From JAJZEO01 sp964477345 (GTDB lineage Bacteria > Chlamydiota > Chlamydiia > Chlamydiales > 2-12-FULL-49-11): a stretch of DNA of 64,000 nucleotides. Location: positions 4,147-68,146 of the forward strand of contig CAYZDL010000006.1 of NCBI GenBank assembly GCA_964477345.1, in the 5' to 3' direction. This document shows, one piece after another, positions 18,073 to 26,437 of this stretch. The notes beneath the pieces are model-generated. The model was not told where the DNA came from. It saw only the letters and a program-made list of their open reading frames with translations, and ran no database searches. The position numbers were made by a program, and so were the translations under genes. How positions within the stretch are numbered: the stretch's first letter is position 1; each line of letters opens with the position of its first letter.

Positions 18073-18858
18073 TTAGAACTTAATGCAAAGATCTGATCCT
18101 ATGGCGTATTCAGCAAGCAACCTTGCTTCCACGTTAAAGGAGAAGTAGTTGTGACTCGATATCGTAAGACCGAGTACAAAGCCATTTTTGGTCGGATTGA
18201 TAAAATTAATCCGAGGTCTATTATCAAATTGGTAGGGGAGTTTTGTAAGCTCGGCGCTGTAGTGGGCGTAGTACCATCCAATATAGGGAACAAGATAATT
18301 CAAAGTGTAGGCGATTTGAAATCCCCCTTGGATTTCAGAAGAGAAGAATCTTGAGTTACCAGGGACTTTGATACTCACATTATTCTTTGTTAAAATCCCC
18401 AAGCGATCGATTTCGTGCATATACTGCCCAAACAACGATAAAGTGAAATTTTCACGATCAAAAACGATCAATTGTCCACCGACTATGTAGGCGTATGAGT
18501 TTTTGATTTTGAAATAGAGTTGATCGTTGTTATATCCTGGAAAGGTGCAGTTAGTTGAGTTAGCCATGTAAAATCCATTGATATTGAGAAGATGGAAAAA
18601 ATCAATCGTGAAACCTGCACCGGTTGCATTTCGATTGAAGCTATTAACATCGCTAGCATTAACTACTTGAAGTGATTTCCCCGTTGTCCAGTCATCGAGC
18701 AAGACAAATTTAACAGCACACACTGAATCGGATGTTGTGAAGAGTCCCTGCCTAATAATATTTGGATCAGCACTGTTTCCGACATAAAATGCAGCAATTG
18801 GAATCCAAAAAGCGGCAAAAAAAGGTGCAAAAACTTTCGTATACCCAAGTCGATTCAA
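18073..18858 (-). CDS. chlamydial MOMP-like outer membrane porin-like protein
   Basis: I chose the TTG at 18858 (261 residues) because an AGGA site lies 6 bases upstream, a TATAAT lies 29 bases before it and translation then starts in a short basic segment followed by a hydrophobic signal peptide. The longer ATG at 18903 would begin upstream of that -10 box. The mature part starts near SADPNI and has alternating amphipathic strands, cysteines at two sites and a C-terminal Phe, as needed for barrel assembly by BamA. The motif GLFTTSDS and the strand pattern are like the porin-like family in environmental Chlamydiae. It would be an outer-membrane beta barrel. Substrate is unknown. Confidence 0.72.
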   Translation of the reverse strand: MNRLGYTKVFAPFFAAFWIPIAAFYVGNSADPNIIRQGLFTTSDSVCAVKFVLLDDWTTGKSLQVVNASDVNSFNRNATGAGFTIDFFHLLNINGFYMANSTNCTFPGYNNDQLYFKIKNSYAYIVGGQLIVFDRENFTLSLFGQYMHEIDRLGILTKNNVSIKVPGNSRFFSSEIQGGFQIAYTLNYLVPYIGWYYAHYSAELTKLPYQFDNRPRINFINPTKNGFVLGLTISSHNYFSFNVEARLLAEYAIGSDLCIKF

Positions 18859-18886
18859 AAAAATCCTATATTTACTCTCTTTTTCT

Positions 18887-18892
18887 ATTATA
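18887..18892 (-). promoter_or_regulatory. candidate -10 box for the porin-like gene
   Basis: A perfect TATAAT (minus strand) 29 bases before the proposed TTG start. The -35 region is weak. The same intergenic stretch must also drive the divergent tpsB-like gene at 18936. Confidence 0.45.
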
Positions 18893-18935
18893 AAATTGTA
18901 CAAATGTTTTATCTAGTAAAAAGAGAGGGTACTTT

Positions 18936-20604
18936 ATGAATAAACTGTTGTCTGTTTCTCTTTTACTTTGTTTTTCTGCTTTTCCCCTATTTGCTGATAG
19001 CGCCACCGATTCAATAAAGAAAGACAAAGTTGCTGATAAGCGAGTCGTCACGCCTAATTTAACAGCGATTATTATCAATGGGGAGACAAGTAATCTTCCT
19101 CCTCCCCATGTGACTCAAACCACGAAGGGCGCCGATTTTTATAGAGTATCGCAAACGGTACGACAAAGTGATCGAAACAAGTTTAAAAGAGAACTCGAAA
19201 AAAAATATGTAGGGAAGGCAATCACTTTTGATCAACTCAAGCAGATCAAAGTCGATGTTCAGAATTTTTTTCGTGATAATGGGCAGGCACTTGTTATTGT
19301 TTCAATTCCAGAGCAAGAAGTTAAAAATGGGGTCATTGTCGTTAATGTTCTAGAATCTAAAGCGGGTACGGTTGAGGTCAAAGGAAACCAGCACTTTTCT
19401 AAGGAGCAAATAGAGGCGTATATTACTGTACAGCCGGGTGATACCATCCAGAATACGCATGTTGAACGCGACGCTTTTTTTCTGAGCTTAAATCCCTACA
19501 GAAAAGTTGAGGTACACTACTCCCCTGGAACGAATCCTGGAACAACCGATATTACTTACAATGTTCACGATGAAAGGACTTTTAAATTCTACGCAGGAGC
19601 TGATGATACTGGATTTAAAGTCACCGATTATAATCGTGTGTTTTTCGGTTTTAACTGGGGAAATTTTCTCGATCTTGATCAAATCATCACATTTCAGTAC
19701 ACAGCCTCACCCGATTTTAGTAAATTTCAAGCCTTTACGGGCAACTATACAATTCCATTGCCGAATCAGAACCAAATCGTCTTCTTTGGAGGCTATTCNN
19801 NNNNNNNNCAATCAAGGACAAAGTTTGCAGGCAAGCGGAAGATACGTTTATCCGTTTTATCCACGCGAAACCTGGTCCCAGGAAGTCAAGGCAGGGATTG
19901 ACTATAAGAGAACGAATAACGACCTAATCGTTGGTGAGCAACTTTTATCAAGCGCTTTTGCAACTATTTTCCAATACATGGCTGGTTATACTACCAATTT
20001 TAGCTGGGATACACAATCGATTGAGGGTGTCATCGAAGGCTTCATTCAGCCATTAACGTTTGGTGCGAGCATGTCATCGGAAAATTATGACCGATTAAGA
20101 CCTGGTTCCAGCATAAGATATGCTTACGTAAAGGGGACAATGAAGTACCATTGGACCGAAGCTAAGACAGGGATGGGAGTGAACGTCCGCTCTGTTTTGC
20201 AAGTAGCGACAGGAACGCTACTTCCTCTTGAAGAACTCGGTCTAGGAGGCTTTTATAGTGTCCGCGGTTACCCAGAAAGAGCCGTCAACGTCGATGATGG
20301 TTTGATTGTCAACGTCGAACTCGTCTCTCCCTCTACATCTCTCTTCCACAGAAAAGACCCCCACCCGATTGACAGTTTGAAAGCAGTCGGATTTTTCGAC
20401 TTTGCTGTCGGAGGTCTTGCTAGGAAAGTGCCAAATGAACCAGGAGTCTGGGGCCTTGCCGGAATAGGACCAGCCATTCGCTACGACTATGGAAGCTACT
20501 TCCACGCCCGTGGTGACATGGGAATCCGTCTTCCCTCAGTCCCATTTGGTTCCCCTTCTAACGATCGCATCTGGTGGTATTTCAGCGTCATCGGATCCTA
20601 CTAA
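18936..20604 (+). CDS. two-partner secretion outer-membrane transporter (TpsB/FhaC-like), interrupted by assembly gap
   Basis: TpsB proteins secrete one large TpsA protein across the outer membrane through a 16-strand barrel. Residues 1-20 are a signal peptide ending LFA. Residues 50-215 hold two POTRA domains (KGNQHFSKEQIEAYITVQPG opens the second). The barrel follows, and GGFYSVRGYPERA contains the family VRGY motif of loop 6. The 10-N run at 19799-19808 splits the gene and the frame changes across it, an effect of the arbitrary N count; both sides clearly belong to one protein of about 550 residues plus the missing part. No TpsA-like gene is next to it. It is divergent from the porin-like gene. 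Confidence 0.85.
19799..19808. other. assembly gap (10 N) inside the TpsB-like gene
   Basis: Ten N bases. The reading frame before the gap ends at TC and resumes as C-AAT-CAA after it. For one continuous frame the true number of missing bases must be a multiple of three, so 10 is a placeholder, not a measured length. Confidence 0.95.
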
Positions 20605-20832
20605 TGATGAAATTTTTATCATAGGTTGCCCTTATTGCCTTGGTTTTATCCCTGTACTATAGCCGCAGTTGCATCTACCCATTCATGGATTGTCTGTAGC
20701 GACGATGTGACTATTTACCAGAGTTGGCCTGATCAAGAAAATGTGACTATCATACAGACAAACGATTCTGAATGGCCTTATCGTCTTTGTTATGATGATG
20801 GTTATTGTGTCAGAGTAAAGCCTGGAGACTAG
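20604..20832 (+). pseudogene. degraded small exported protein gene
   Basis: Directly after the TpsB-like stop, ATG-ATG begins MMKFLS, then a TAG, then the same frame continues as a typical signal-peptide core (VALIALVLSLYYS). The rest of a plausible secreted protein (STHSWIVC to the stop at 20832, with four cysteines) is in another frame. One nonsense change and one frameshift would rebuild a protein of about 75 residues. The alternative is a short intact ORF beginning MPLLPWFYPC at 20626. Function unknown. It may have been co-transcribed with the transporter. Confidence 0.4.
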
Positions 20833-20833
20833 T

Positions 20834-21820
20834 TTATCCGAACAATGTATGGCTGATGACAATGGGGACCACTGCTATCGAGTTGTTCATCATGTGCTCT
20901 GCAATAGAGCATTCGAGTCCCCCAGCCTCCATAAGAGGATGCATAATGCGGACCCCTGACCAACCACAATAGAGGGCCTGGGCAAACGATAATAGGTGAT
21001 CATTTTGAAAATGAAGAGCTCCAAAAATCACCGAACAAAAAATCGTATTCGTTTTTTTGATAAACCACTCGACCTCTTTTGTACAATCGTCGTTTGTGAT
21101 CGATGTAACTATGTAACCAATTCCAGTGACACCGATTTCATAAGCCCAGGGGATCACTCCACGAAATAGGAGCTCTTCAATGATTGGAATTGTTACCGTT
21201 GCCGAAAAGATCATCCCCAATATTGTTGAGTTGTAAGAATCGGCCACCACGGGATTTGAATTCTCAAGGCTAAATCGTTTGGGATTAAAGACCAGCCCGA
21301 AGAAAAAAGCGCAGGTTTTCTCTATGACCAAATCTGTGGAAACCATAGAAAGACACCCGACAGCCGCTCCCGTTGCAAATTTGTGAAGGGAAAAGATCCC
21401 TGCTACCAAAGTTCCGACCCCTGCGGCCAATTGGACGATCGGGGCACCAGTTGTCGTTAAATAGTTGATCCCTGGAAGGAGTGTAAAAATCTTTTGAATA
21501 GATTGATGAAGCCAACTGACGGGTTGAAGTATGAAGGAAGAGACGGTGGTCAAAGCACCGGGAAAGAACCAACAAATGAGGGCAATTAATGCAATTGTGA
21601 TGGCAATCTTTACCCAAGGATTCTCTAGTTGAACCGAGAGATCTTCAAATCCTTTTGGGGCATACTGCAAGCTTGCAATGTTATCGAGCGCAGAGTCGAT
21701 CTTTTCAGTCTCAAAATCATTGAATTTTAAGCCATACAGCCTCTTTTCGGGAAGGCCGATCTCTAAAGCGCTTAGGAAAGAATCAGATGGGTTTGGGCAA
21801 GTAAGAGGCGAAACTCCCAT
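20834..21820 (-). CDS. CPBP (CAAX protease/Rce1-like) intramembrane metalloprotease
   Basis: A 328-residue integral membrane protein. After a polar, acidic N-terminal 65 residues there are about seven hydrophobic spans. The family motifs are present: EELLFRG (the EExxxR box), FGALHF (FxxxH) and a late EHMMNN with His followed by a hydrophobic span. CPBP proteins cleave CAAX proteins in eukaryotes and act in bacteriocin immunity or signalling in bacteria; the substrate here is unknown. The N-terminal extension is not part of the family core. The gene follows rpsT on the same strand with 52 bases between. Confidence 0.82.
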   Translation of the reverse strand: MGVSPLTCPNPSDSFLSALEIGLPEKRLYGLKFNDFETEKIDSALDNIASLQYAPKGFEDLSVQLENPWVKIAITIALIALICWFFPGALTTVSSFILQPVSWLHQSIQKIFTLLPGINYLTTTGAPIVQLAAGVGTLVAGIFSLHKFATGAAVGCLSMVSTDLVIEKTCAFFFGLVFNPKRFSLENSNPVVADSYNSTILGMIFSATVTIPIIEELLFRGVIPWAYEIGVTGIGYIVTSITNDDCTKEVEWFIKKTNTIFCSVIFGALHFQNDHLLSFAQALYCGWSGVRIMHPLMEAGGLECSIAEHMMNNSIAVVPIVISHTLFG

Positions 21821-21872
21821 AGGGCTCCAAAAAATAGTAACGTTACACTATGGAAGCAGAATAAAGGGAAAA

Positions 21873-22148
21873 CTAAGCCTTTGCGTGCAACCTGGATTTC
21901 AAACGATTAGCTTTGTTTTTCTTAAATACACCCTTTTTAGCCGCTTTGTCAATGAGGCTAAACAGTGTGCTCAAGAGGGTCTTTTTCCCTTCGTTGTCTG
22001 TTTGACCAGCAAATTTATTACGCGCTGTGTGGATTTTTGATTTAACAATCTTGTTATTCAAAGCTTTTTTGATATCTTGTTTTCTTCTCTTAAGAGGGGT
22101 GGGAAGCTTTACTTTCTTCTTCTTCTCACCTGATTTAGCATCTGCCAT
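21873..22148 (-). CDS. rpsT: 30S ribosomal protein S20
   Basis: S20 binds the 5' and 3' minor domains of 16S rRNA. This 91-residue, very basic helical protein shows the S20 pattern: Lys-rich start, QDIKKALNNKIVKSKIHTA, LFSLIDKAAKKGVFKKNKANR and RLKSRL near the end. The length is normal for the family. A good sigma66/sigma70-type promoter lies at 22198-22227, about 45 bases upstream of the start. Confidence 0.95.
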   Translation of the reverse strand: MADAKSGEKKKKVKLPTPLKRRKQDIKKALNNKIVKSKIHTARNKFAGQTDNEGKKTLLSTLFSLIDKAAKKGVFKKNKANRLKSRLHAKA

Positions 22149-22197
22149 GTCGGAGTCTCGCCTTTTCGTTGTTGTGTTAAAAAAACTAGCGAGGCAA

Positions 22198-22227
22198 ATT
22201 ATAGGTTAAACAGGTCCATTTCGTCAA
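22198..22227 (-). promoter_or_regulatory. rpsT promoter
   Basis: Read on the minus strand: TTGACG at 22227-22222, an 18-base spacer, and a perfect TATAAT at 22203-22198. Transcription would start near 22190, with a leader of about 40 bases before the S20 ATG. It is the clearest promoter in the window. Confidence 0.75.
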
Positions 22228-22239
22228 GAAAGTATGTAG

Positions 22240-22734
22240 ATGAAAAATTATTCAAAACATTTATTCACTATCCTTCTAATTTTAACCGCTATGGTTTCGA
22301 TTTGGATGAGTGCTTTATTTTTTACAAAACTGACGATTTTTTTTAGATTTTCTGACTATGCACGGGGACAGGCAATCGAGTGGGGGGTGACTTCTCGAGA
22401 TGAAACCCATCACCACGTCTGTGTCGACTATTCCTTTGTGCTCAAATCAAAGAACTATAGGGCACGACATGAGTTTTTCAAGCCTAACTACCCGAATCGT
22501 GAAGCGGCTGAATATGGTAAAGAGGCTATGGAAAGCGAAATTGTCGATGTTTGGATCAACTGGCCATCAAAGTCAGAAAACCCTCGATCCATTCTCGAGA
22601 GAGCGTTTCCCTATAATGAGCTCTTCAGAATGTTGATTACCTTAGCAATCTTTTCCTATTTTCTTTTCCTGCGCCACTATTTTTCCCACTTTTCAGTACA
22701 AGAAGGTGGAAAATTTTCAGGAACCAGGCGATGA
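22240..22734 (+). CDS. membrane protein with one extracytoplasmic domain, DUF3592-like layout
   Basis: A 164-residue protein with a first span at about 8-35, a mainly beta soluble segment (40-115) that includes a stretch of histidines, and a second span at about 128-148, then a short polar tail. This two-span layout with a small beta domain resembles DUF3592 proteins, of unknown function. It is divergent from rpsT and its last 98 bases overlap the convergent CoiA-like gene. I do not recognise anything more specific. Confidence 0.5.
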   Translation: MKNYSKHLFTILLILTAMVSIWMSALFFTKLTIFFRFSDYARGQAIEWGVTSRDETHHHVCVDYSFVLKSKNYRARHEFFKPNYPNREAAEYGKEAMESEIVDVWINWPSKSENPRSILERAFPYNELFRMLITLAIFSYFLFLRHYFSHFSVQEGGKFSGTRR

Positions 22735-23341
22735 TTTTTACAGGAGCCCACTCACTAGCTTCATATTTTCGATAGAGGGGATCGACCCTATTTTTGATGT
22801 ATAGCCACTTTAAAAGGTTTTTTAGATCTTTTTGACGACGATCTCCCTTAAAACCGATCGAACTTTTCCCCACTCTCCATAAAGCATCGATCATCATTTG
22901 CTTTCTGCATTTAGTTAGTAAAGAGAGTTTCTCTGGCATGGTGATGTCAATTGGGTAGGGAGATGAGCGAAAGAGTCTCCGATGACCCGCAATCACCTCA
23001 TCTTGATCGTAGATAATCCCGGTATTGTTTGTGAAAATATTAGTATAAAGGGCATTTCGACTTCTCAGATAGAGCTCTGTCGGGGTCAACGTTGCTTTAT
23101 TAAAGCTCTTTTGATGCAAAATCCAGACTACATCAAAGCCTAAATTCTCATAGTCAAGGGTTCGTCTAATCGCTTCATGAAGAGAGATTGGTGTGCATTG
23201 GATTTCGATGATTATTTTTTTCTCAGGCCAATAGAGATCAGCAAAATGACGAGGAAACGGGTGCTCGATCTTTATTTTATCGCGGCCGATCTCATCTGCT
23301 ATTTTCAGTTGAATCGTTCTATGCAAATCCAAAGGTGACAT
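22637..23341 (-). CDS. CoiA-like nuclease (competence-type)
   Basis: A 234-residue soluble protein. The N-terminal part shows ADLYWPEKKIIIEIQC with spaced acidic residues and a later Glu, then an Arg/Tyr region ending in GFDVVWILH: the pattern of the CoiA PD-(D/E)xK-like nuclease domain. CoiA promotes recombination of incoming DNA in Streptococcus. The rest is less conserved, as in other CoiA relatives. In Chlamydiae, with competence genes poorly known, its role is an open question. Its 3' end overlaps the 22240 gene by 98 bases; rpoD begins 115 bases beyond its start. Confidence 0.65.
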   Translation of the reverse strand: MSPLDLHRTIQLKIADEIGRDKIKIEHPFPRHFADLYWPEKKIIIEIQCTPISLHEAIRRTLDYENLGFDVVWILHQKSFNKATLTPTELYLRSRNALYTNIFTNNTGIIYDQDEVIAGHRRLFRSSPYPIDITMPEKLSLLTKCRKQMMIDALWRVGKSSIGFKGDRRQKDLKNLLKWLYIKNRVDPLYRKYEASEWAPVKIIAWFLKIFHLLVLKSGKNSGAGKENRKRLLR

Positions 23342-23456
23342 GAATGAGTATTATATCCATAAATCGCTTTCAAAAAAATCAAAAAGATGTTTGAATGTGG
23401 ACATTATTGGGTAGAGGTGTTACCCTCTGTGGCAATCGTTTTAGAACTGGCGGAGT

Positions 23457-25130
23457 ATGGCTAAATCGCAAAGTAATCAGACGTTTGACCCGCAATATCA
23501 GCAGAAAATTGAAGAAATTGTTGCGATTTCCAAAGATCAAGGGTACATCACCTACGAGGAAATCAACGACATTCTCCCGATGAGTTTTGACTCAGCCGAT
23601 CAGATCGATCAAATTCTGATCTTTCTCTCGGGGATGGATATTCAAATTTTCAACCAAGCTGAGGTTGAACGACAGAAAGAAAAGAAAAAAGAGGCTAAAG
23701 AGGTAGAATCGCTTCCCAAACGAAGTGATGCCGCTGCGGACGACCCCGTCAGGATGTACTTAAAAGAGATGGGCTCTGTCCCTCTCCTTTCGCGCGAAGA
23801 AGAAGTCGAGATCTCCAAAAGAATCGAAAAAGCTCAGATGCAGATTGAGAAAACAATCATGCGTTTTCGGTATTCGACAAGTGAAACGGTTGCTATCATT
23901 GGCTATTTGATCTCAGGTAAAGAGCGTTTTGATAAAATTGTTTCTGAAAAAGAGATCGAGGATAAACAAAAATTTCTCAATCTTCTTCCCAAATTAAGTG
24001 AACTTCTCAAAGAAGAAGATGTCCAGCTCGAGCGGTATTTACTGGAGCTTCACAAGGAAGAGATTTCAAAGGTCGATCGGGTGAAGATCTTTGAAGAGAT
24101 CGAAAAAAGCCGAATCCGGACCCAAGCCTATCTACGCAGAATGCATTTTCGCTACTCCCAGATCGAAGATTTTGGCGAAGTGATCATGTCTAGCTACGAG
24201 CGTTTCCTTGCCTTAGAGAAAGAGATTCAAGAACTCTCCCCACGTGCTGAAAAGAACCGATTTGCAATGGCGAAACTGCTAGCAGCTAAAAGAAAACTTT
24301 ATAAGCGAGAATTGGCTGCAGGCCGTGTGCTTGAAGAATTTAAGAAAGACGTCCGCATGCTCCAACGATGGATGGATAAGAGCCAGGAAGCTAAGCGAGA
24401 AATGGTCGAATCAAACCTCCGTCTTGTTATATCGATCGCCAAAAAATATACCAACCGTGGCCTTTCCTTCCTCGATTTGATCCAAGAAGGAAACATGGGA
24501 TTGATGAAGGCTGTCGAAAAATTTGAATACCGTCGTGGATATAAGTTTTCAACTTATGCAACATGGTGGATTCGTCAGGCAGTGACTCGTGCAATTGCTG
24601 ATCAGGCACGGACAATCCGTATTCCCGTTCACATGATCGAAACGATCAATAAAGTGCTTCGTGGAGCGAAAAAATTGATGATGGAGACGGGTAAAGAGCC
24701 GACTCCCGAAGAACTTGCCGAAGAGCTTGGTCTCACCCCAGAAAGAATTCGTGAGATTTACAAGATTGCTCAACACCCGATTTCGTTGCAGGCTGAAGTT
24801 GGCGACAGTGGTGAAAGTCAGTTTGGAGATTTTCTTGAAGATACGACGACAGAATCACCTGCCGATGCCACTGGGTATTCGATTTTAAAAGACCGGATTA
24901 ACGAAGTATTATCGACACTTACGGAACGTGAAAAGACGGTGCTCATTGAACGTTTTGGCCTTCTAGATGGGAAGCCCAAGACCCTTGAAGAGGTCGGCGT
25001 TTACTTTAAAGTCACAAGAGAGCGTGTAAGACAAATTGAGGCAAAAGCACTGCGCAAAATGAGGCATCCGACAAGGGCTAAGCAACTAATGGCCTTCTTG
25101 GAAGCTGTCGAGAAAGGGGATGGAGCATAA
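23457..25130 (+). CDS. rpoD: RNA polymerase primary sigma factor (sigma66)
   Basis: The main sigma factor for promoter recognition. The 557 residues include an N-terminal region 1.1 (1-80), region 1.2 (DPVRMYLKEMGSVPLLSREEE), a non-conserved helical insert, region 2 with DLIQEGNMGLMKAVEKF and YKFSTYATWWIRQAVTRA (-10 recognition), region 3, and region 4 with the helix-turn-helix before RERVRQIEAKALRKMR. The length fits chlamydial sigma66. The start is ATG 23457 with GGAG 4 bases upstream. The last 10 bases overlap a tRNA-Ala on the other strand. Confidence 0.97.
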   Translation: MAKSQSNQTFDPQYQQKIEEIVAISKDQGYITYEEINDILPMSFDSADQIDQILIFLSGMDIQIFNQAEVERQKEKKKEAKEVESLPKRSDAAADDPVRMYLKEMGSVPLLSREEEVEISKRIEKAQMQIEKTIMRFRYSTSETVAIIGYLISGKERFDKIVSEKEIEDKQKFLNLLPKLSELLKEEDVQLERYLLELHKEEISKVDRVKIFEEIEKSRIRTQAYLRRMHFRYSQIEDFGEVIMSSYERFLALEKEIQELSPRAEKNRFAMAKLLAAKRKLYKRELAAGRVLEEFKKDVRMLQRWMDKSQEAKREMVESNLRLVISIAKKYTNRGLSFLDLIQEGNMGLMKAVEKFEYRRGYKFSTYATWWIRQAVTRAIADQARTIRIPVHMIETINKVLRGAKKLMMETGKEPTPEELAEELGLTPERIREIYKIAQHPISLQAEVGDSGESQFGDFLEDTTTESPADATGYSILKDRINEVLSTLTEREKTVLIERFGLLDGKPKTLEEVGVYFKVTRERVRQIEAKALRKMRHPTRAKQLMAFLEAVEKGDGA

Positions 25131-25193
25131 CGGACTTGAACCGTTGGCCTCTACAATGCCATTGTAGCGCTCTACCAACTGAGCTAATACCCC
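25121..25193 (-). tRNA. tRNA-Ala (GGC)
   Basis: Read on the minus strand the 73 bases fold as a complete cloverleaf: acceptor GGGGTAT/ATGCTCC with the G3:U70 pair that marks alanine tRNA, a D arm GCTC..GAGC, anticodon stem CTACA/TGTAG with loop ATGGCAT (anticodon GGC), a variable loop AGGCC and T arm AACGG/CCGTT with TTCAAGT. The discriminator is A73. CCA is not encoded. The 3' acceptor strand is shared with the last codons and the stop codon of rpoD. Confidence 0.96.
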
Positions 25194-25228
25194 GATAAAG
25201 AAAAGAGAAGTCTACCTCTGGAGGGATT

Positions 25229-26437
25229 TTGTATCAAGAAGAAACACTTTTTAAAGAAACACTTTTTAGCCAAGTTGAATTTGAGCCGCAAGATCCGATC
25301 TTTAGCACGAATGCCCAATATAACGAAGACCCACGCTCCGGTAAGATTAATTTCACCATAGGATACGTCGCATCACCTGCCGGCTCTTTCCCTGTCATTC
25401 TCCCTTCGGTTCGCGAAGCGGTCAAGGAAATTGCTGAGAAAGAGACGACAAAAAACTACTTTCCGATCAGTGGTGATAAAGGGTATGTTGAAGCAGTAAG
25501 AAAACTCGTCTTTCATGATTTGGCTCACGATACGACTGTTGGCTTTGGTACAGCTGGAGGAACAGCTGCTGTTCGCTTGATCGCTGAATTTATTTATGGG
25601 CAAATTTCTACTCGAGTCTGTTTTTCAAACCCTACTTGGGCCAATCACCATCAAATATTTCAACGTGTAGGGTACGAAATTGACCATTTCCCCTATGAAG
25701 TAGAAAAGGGGTTTGATTTTGCTCGTGTTGTTGATCATCTATCCCATTTGCCCAAAAGAACAGTGATTTTGTTTCAGCCGATGTGCCACAATCCGACAGG
25801 ATACGATTTTTCTTTAGATGAATGGCAGGTGCTTTCCGACTTATGTAGAACTAAAGGATTGATCCCTTTCTTTGATTCCGCCTACCAAGGGCTTGGTATT
25901 GGGCTCACCAAAGATGTTGAACCGATTCGTCTCTTTGTAAGAGAGGGACACGAAGTTTTTGTTGCCAATTCGTTTTCCAAGTCGATGGGGGTCTATGGAG
26001 AGAGAGTAGGAGCTGCCTTTGTGAGTATGCATTCAAACAAATACAAAGAAAATGTCGTCAATCGCATGCAGATTATCACCAGGACCCAGTATTCGAACCC
26101 ACCAAGACATGGAGAATCGATAGTTTTGGCCGTTTTATCGAATACAGAAAGGCGCGCCAAGTGGGAGAAAGAGGTAGAGGAGATGAGAAATCGAGTAATC
26201 TATTTCCGAAAAAAACTTGTCGAAGGTTTGACGCCAATCAGTGATAAGGATTATCAATACATTTCAAACGGACACGGTTTTTTCTGCCGTTTGGGCCTTA
26301 ATCCTGATCAAGTAGCTCAGATACGAGACAAATACGCGATCTATATGACAAAAGATTCACGAATCAACATTGCGGCGATCAACGATGGGAACATTCCCAA
26401 GCTGCTTAAAGCTCTTGAAGGAGTTTTTCAAGGGTGA
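25229..26437 (+). CDS. tyrB: PLP-dependent aromatic/aspartate aminotransferase
   Basis: A 402-residue class I aminotransferase, likely using aromatic amino acids or aspartate with 2-oxoglutarate. Start is TTG after GGAGGG. Motifs: GTAGGTAAVR (phosphate binding), NPTWANHH, CHNPTG, FFDSAYQGLG (Asp and Tyr contacts) and ANSFSKSMG with the PLP lysine; GERVGA follows. In C. trachomatis the same type of gene (tyrB) lies next to an mreC-type gene, as here. The first 13 codons include a tandem 15-base repeat. The next gene overlaps by 4 bases. Confidence 0.9.
   Translation: MYQEETLFKETLFSQVEFEPQDPIFSTNAQYNEDPRSGKINFTIGYVASPAGSFPVILPSVREAVKEIAEKETTKNYFPISGDKGYVEAVRKLVFHDLAHDTTVGFGTAGGTAAVRLIAEFIYGQISTRVCFSNPTWANHHQIFQRVGYEIDHFPYEVEKGFDFARVVDHLSHLPKRTVILFQPMCHNPTGYDFSLDEWQVLSDLCRTKGLIPFFDSAYQGLGIGLTKDVEPIRLFVREGHEVFVANSFSKSMGVYGERVGAAFVSMHSNKYKENVVNRMQIITRTQYSNPPRHGESIVLAVLSNTERRAKWEKEVEEMRNRVIYFRKKLVEGLTPISDKDYQYISNGHGFFCRLGLNPDQVAQIRDKYAIYMTKDSRINIAAINDGNIPKLLKALEGVFQG
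25239..25268 (+). repeat. tandem 15-base repeat in the tyrB 5' end
   Basis: Two perfect copies of AAGAAACACTTTTTA follow each other within codons 4-13 of tyrB, encoding a repeated Glu-Thr-Leu-Phe. A 15-base unit keeps the frame. Confidence 0.9.

Noticed and set aside
23400..23430. Small GGGTA-TACCC hairpin upstream of rpoD.
   Set aside because: The stem is only 5 bp and no terminator or attenuator features follow.
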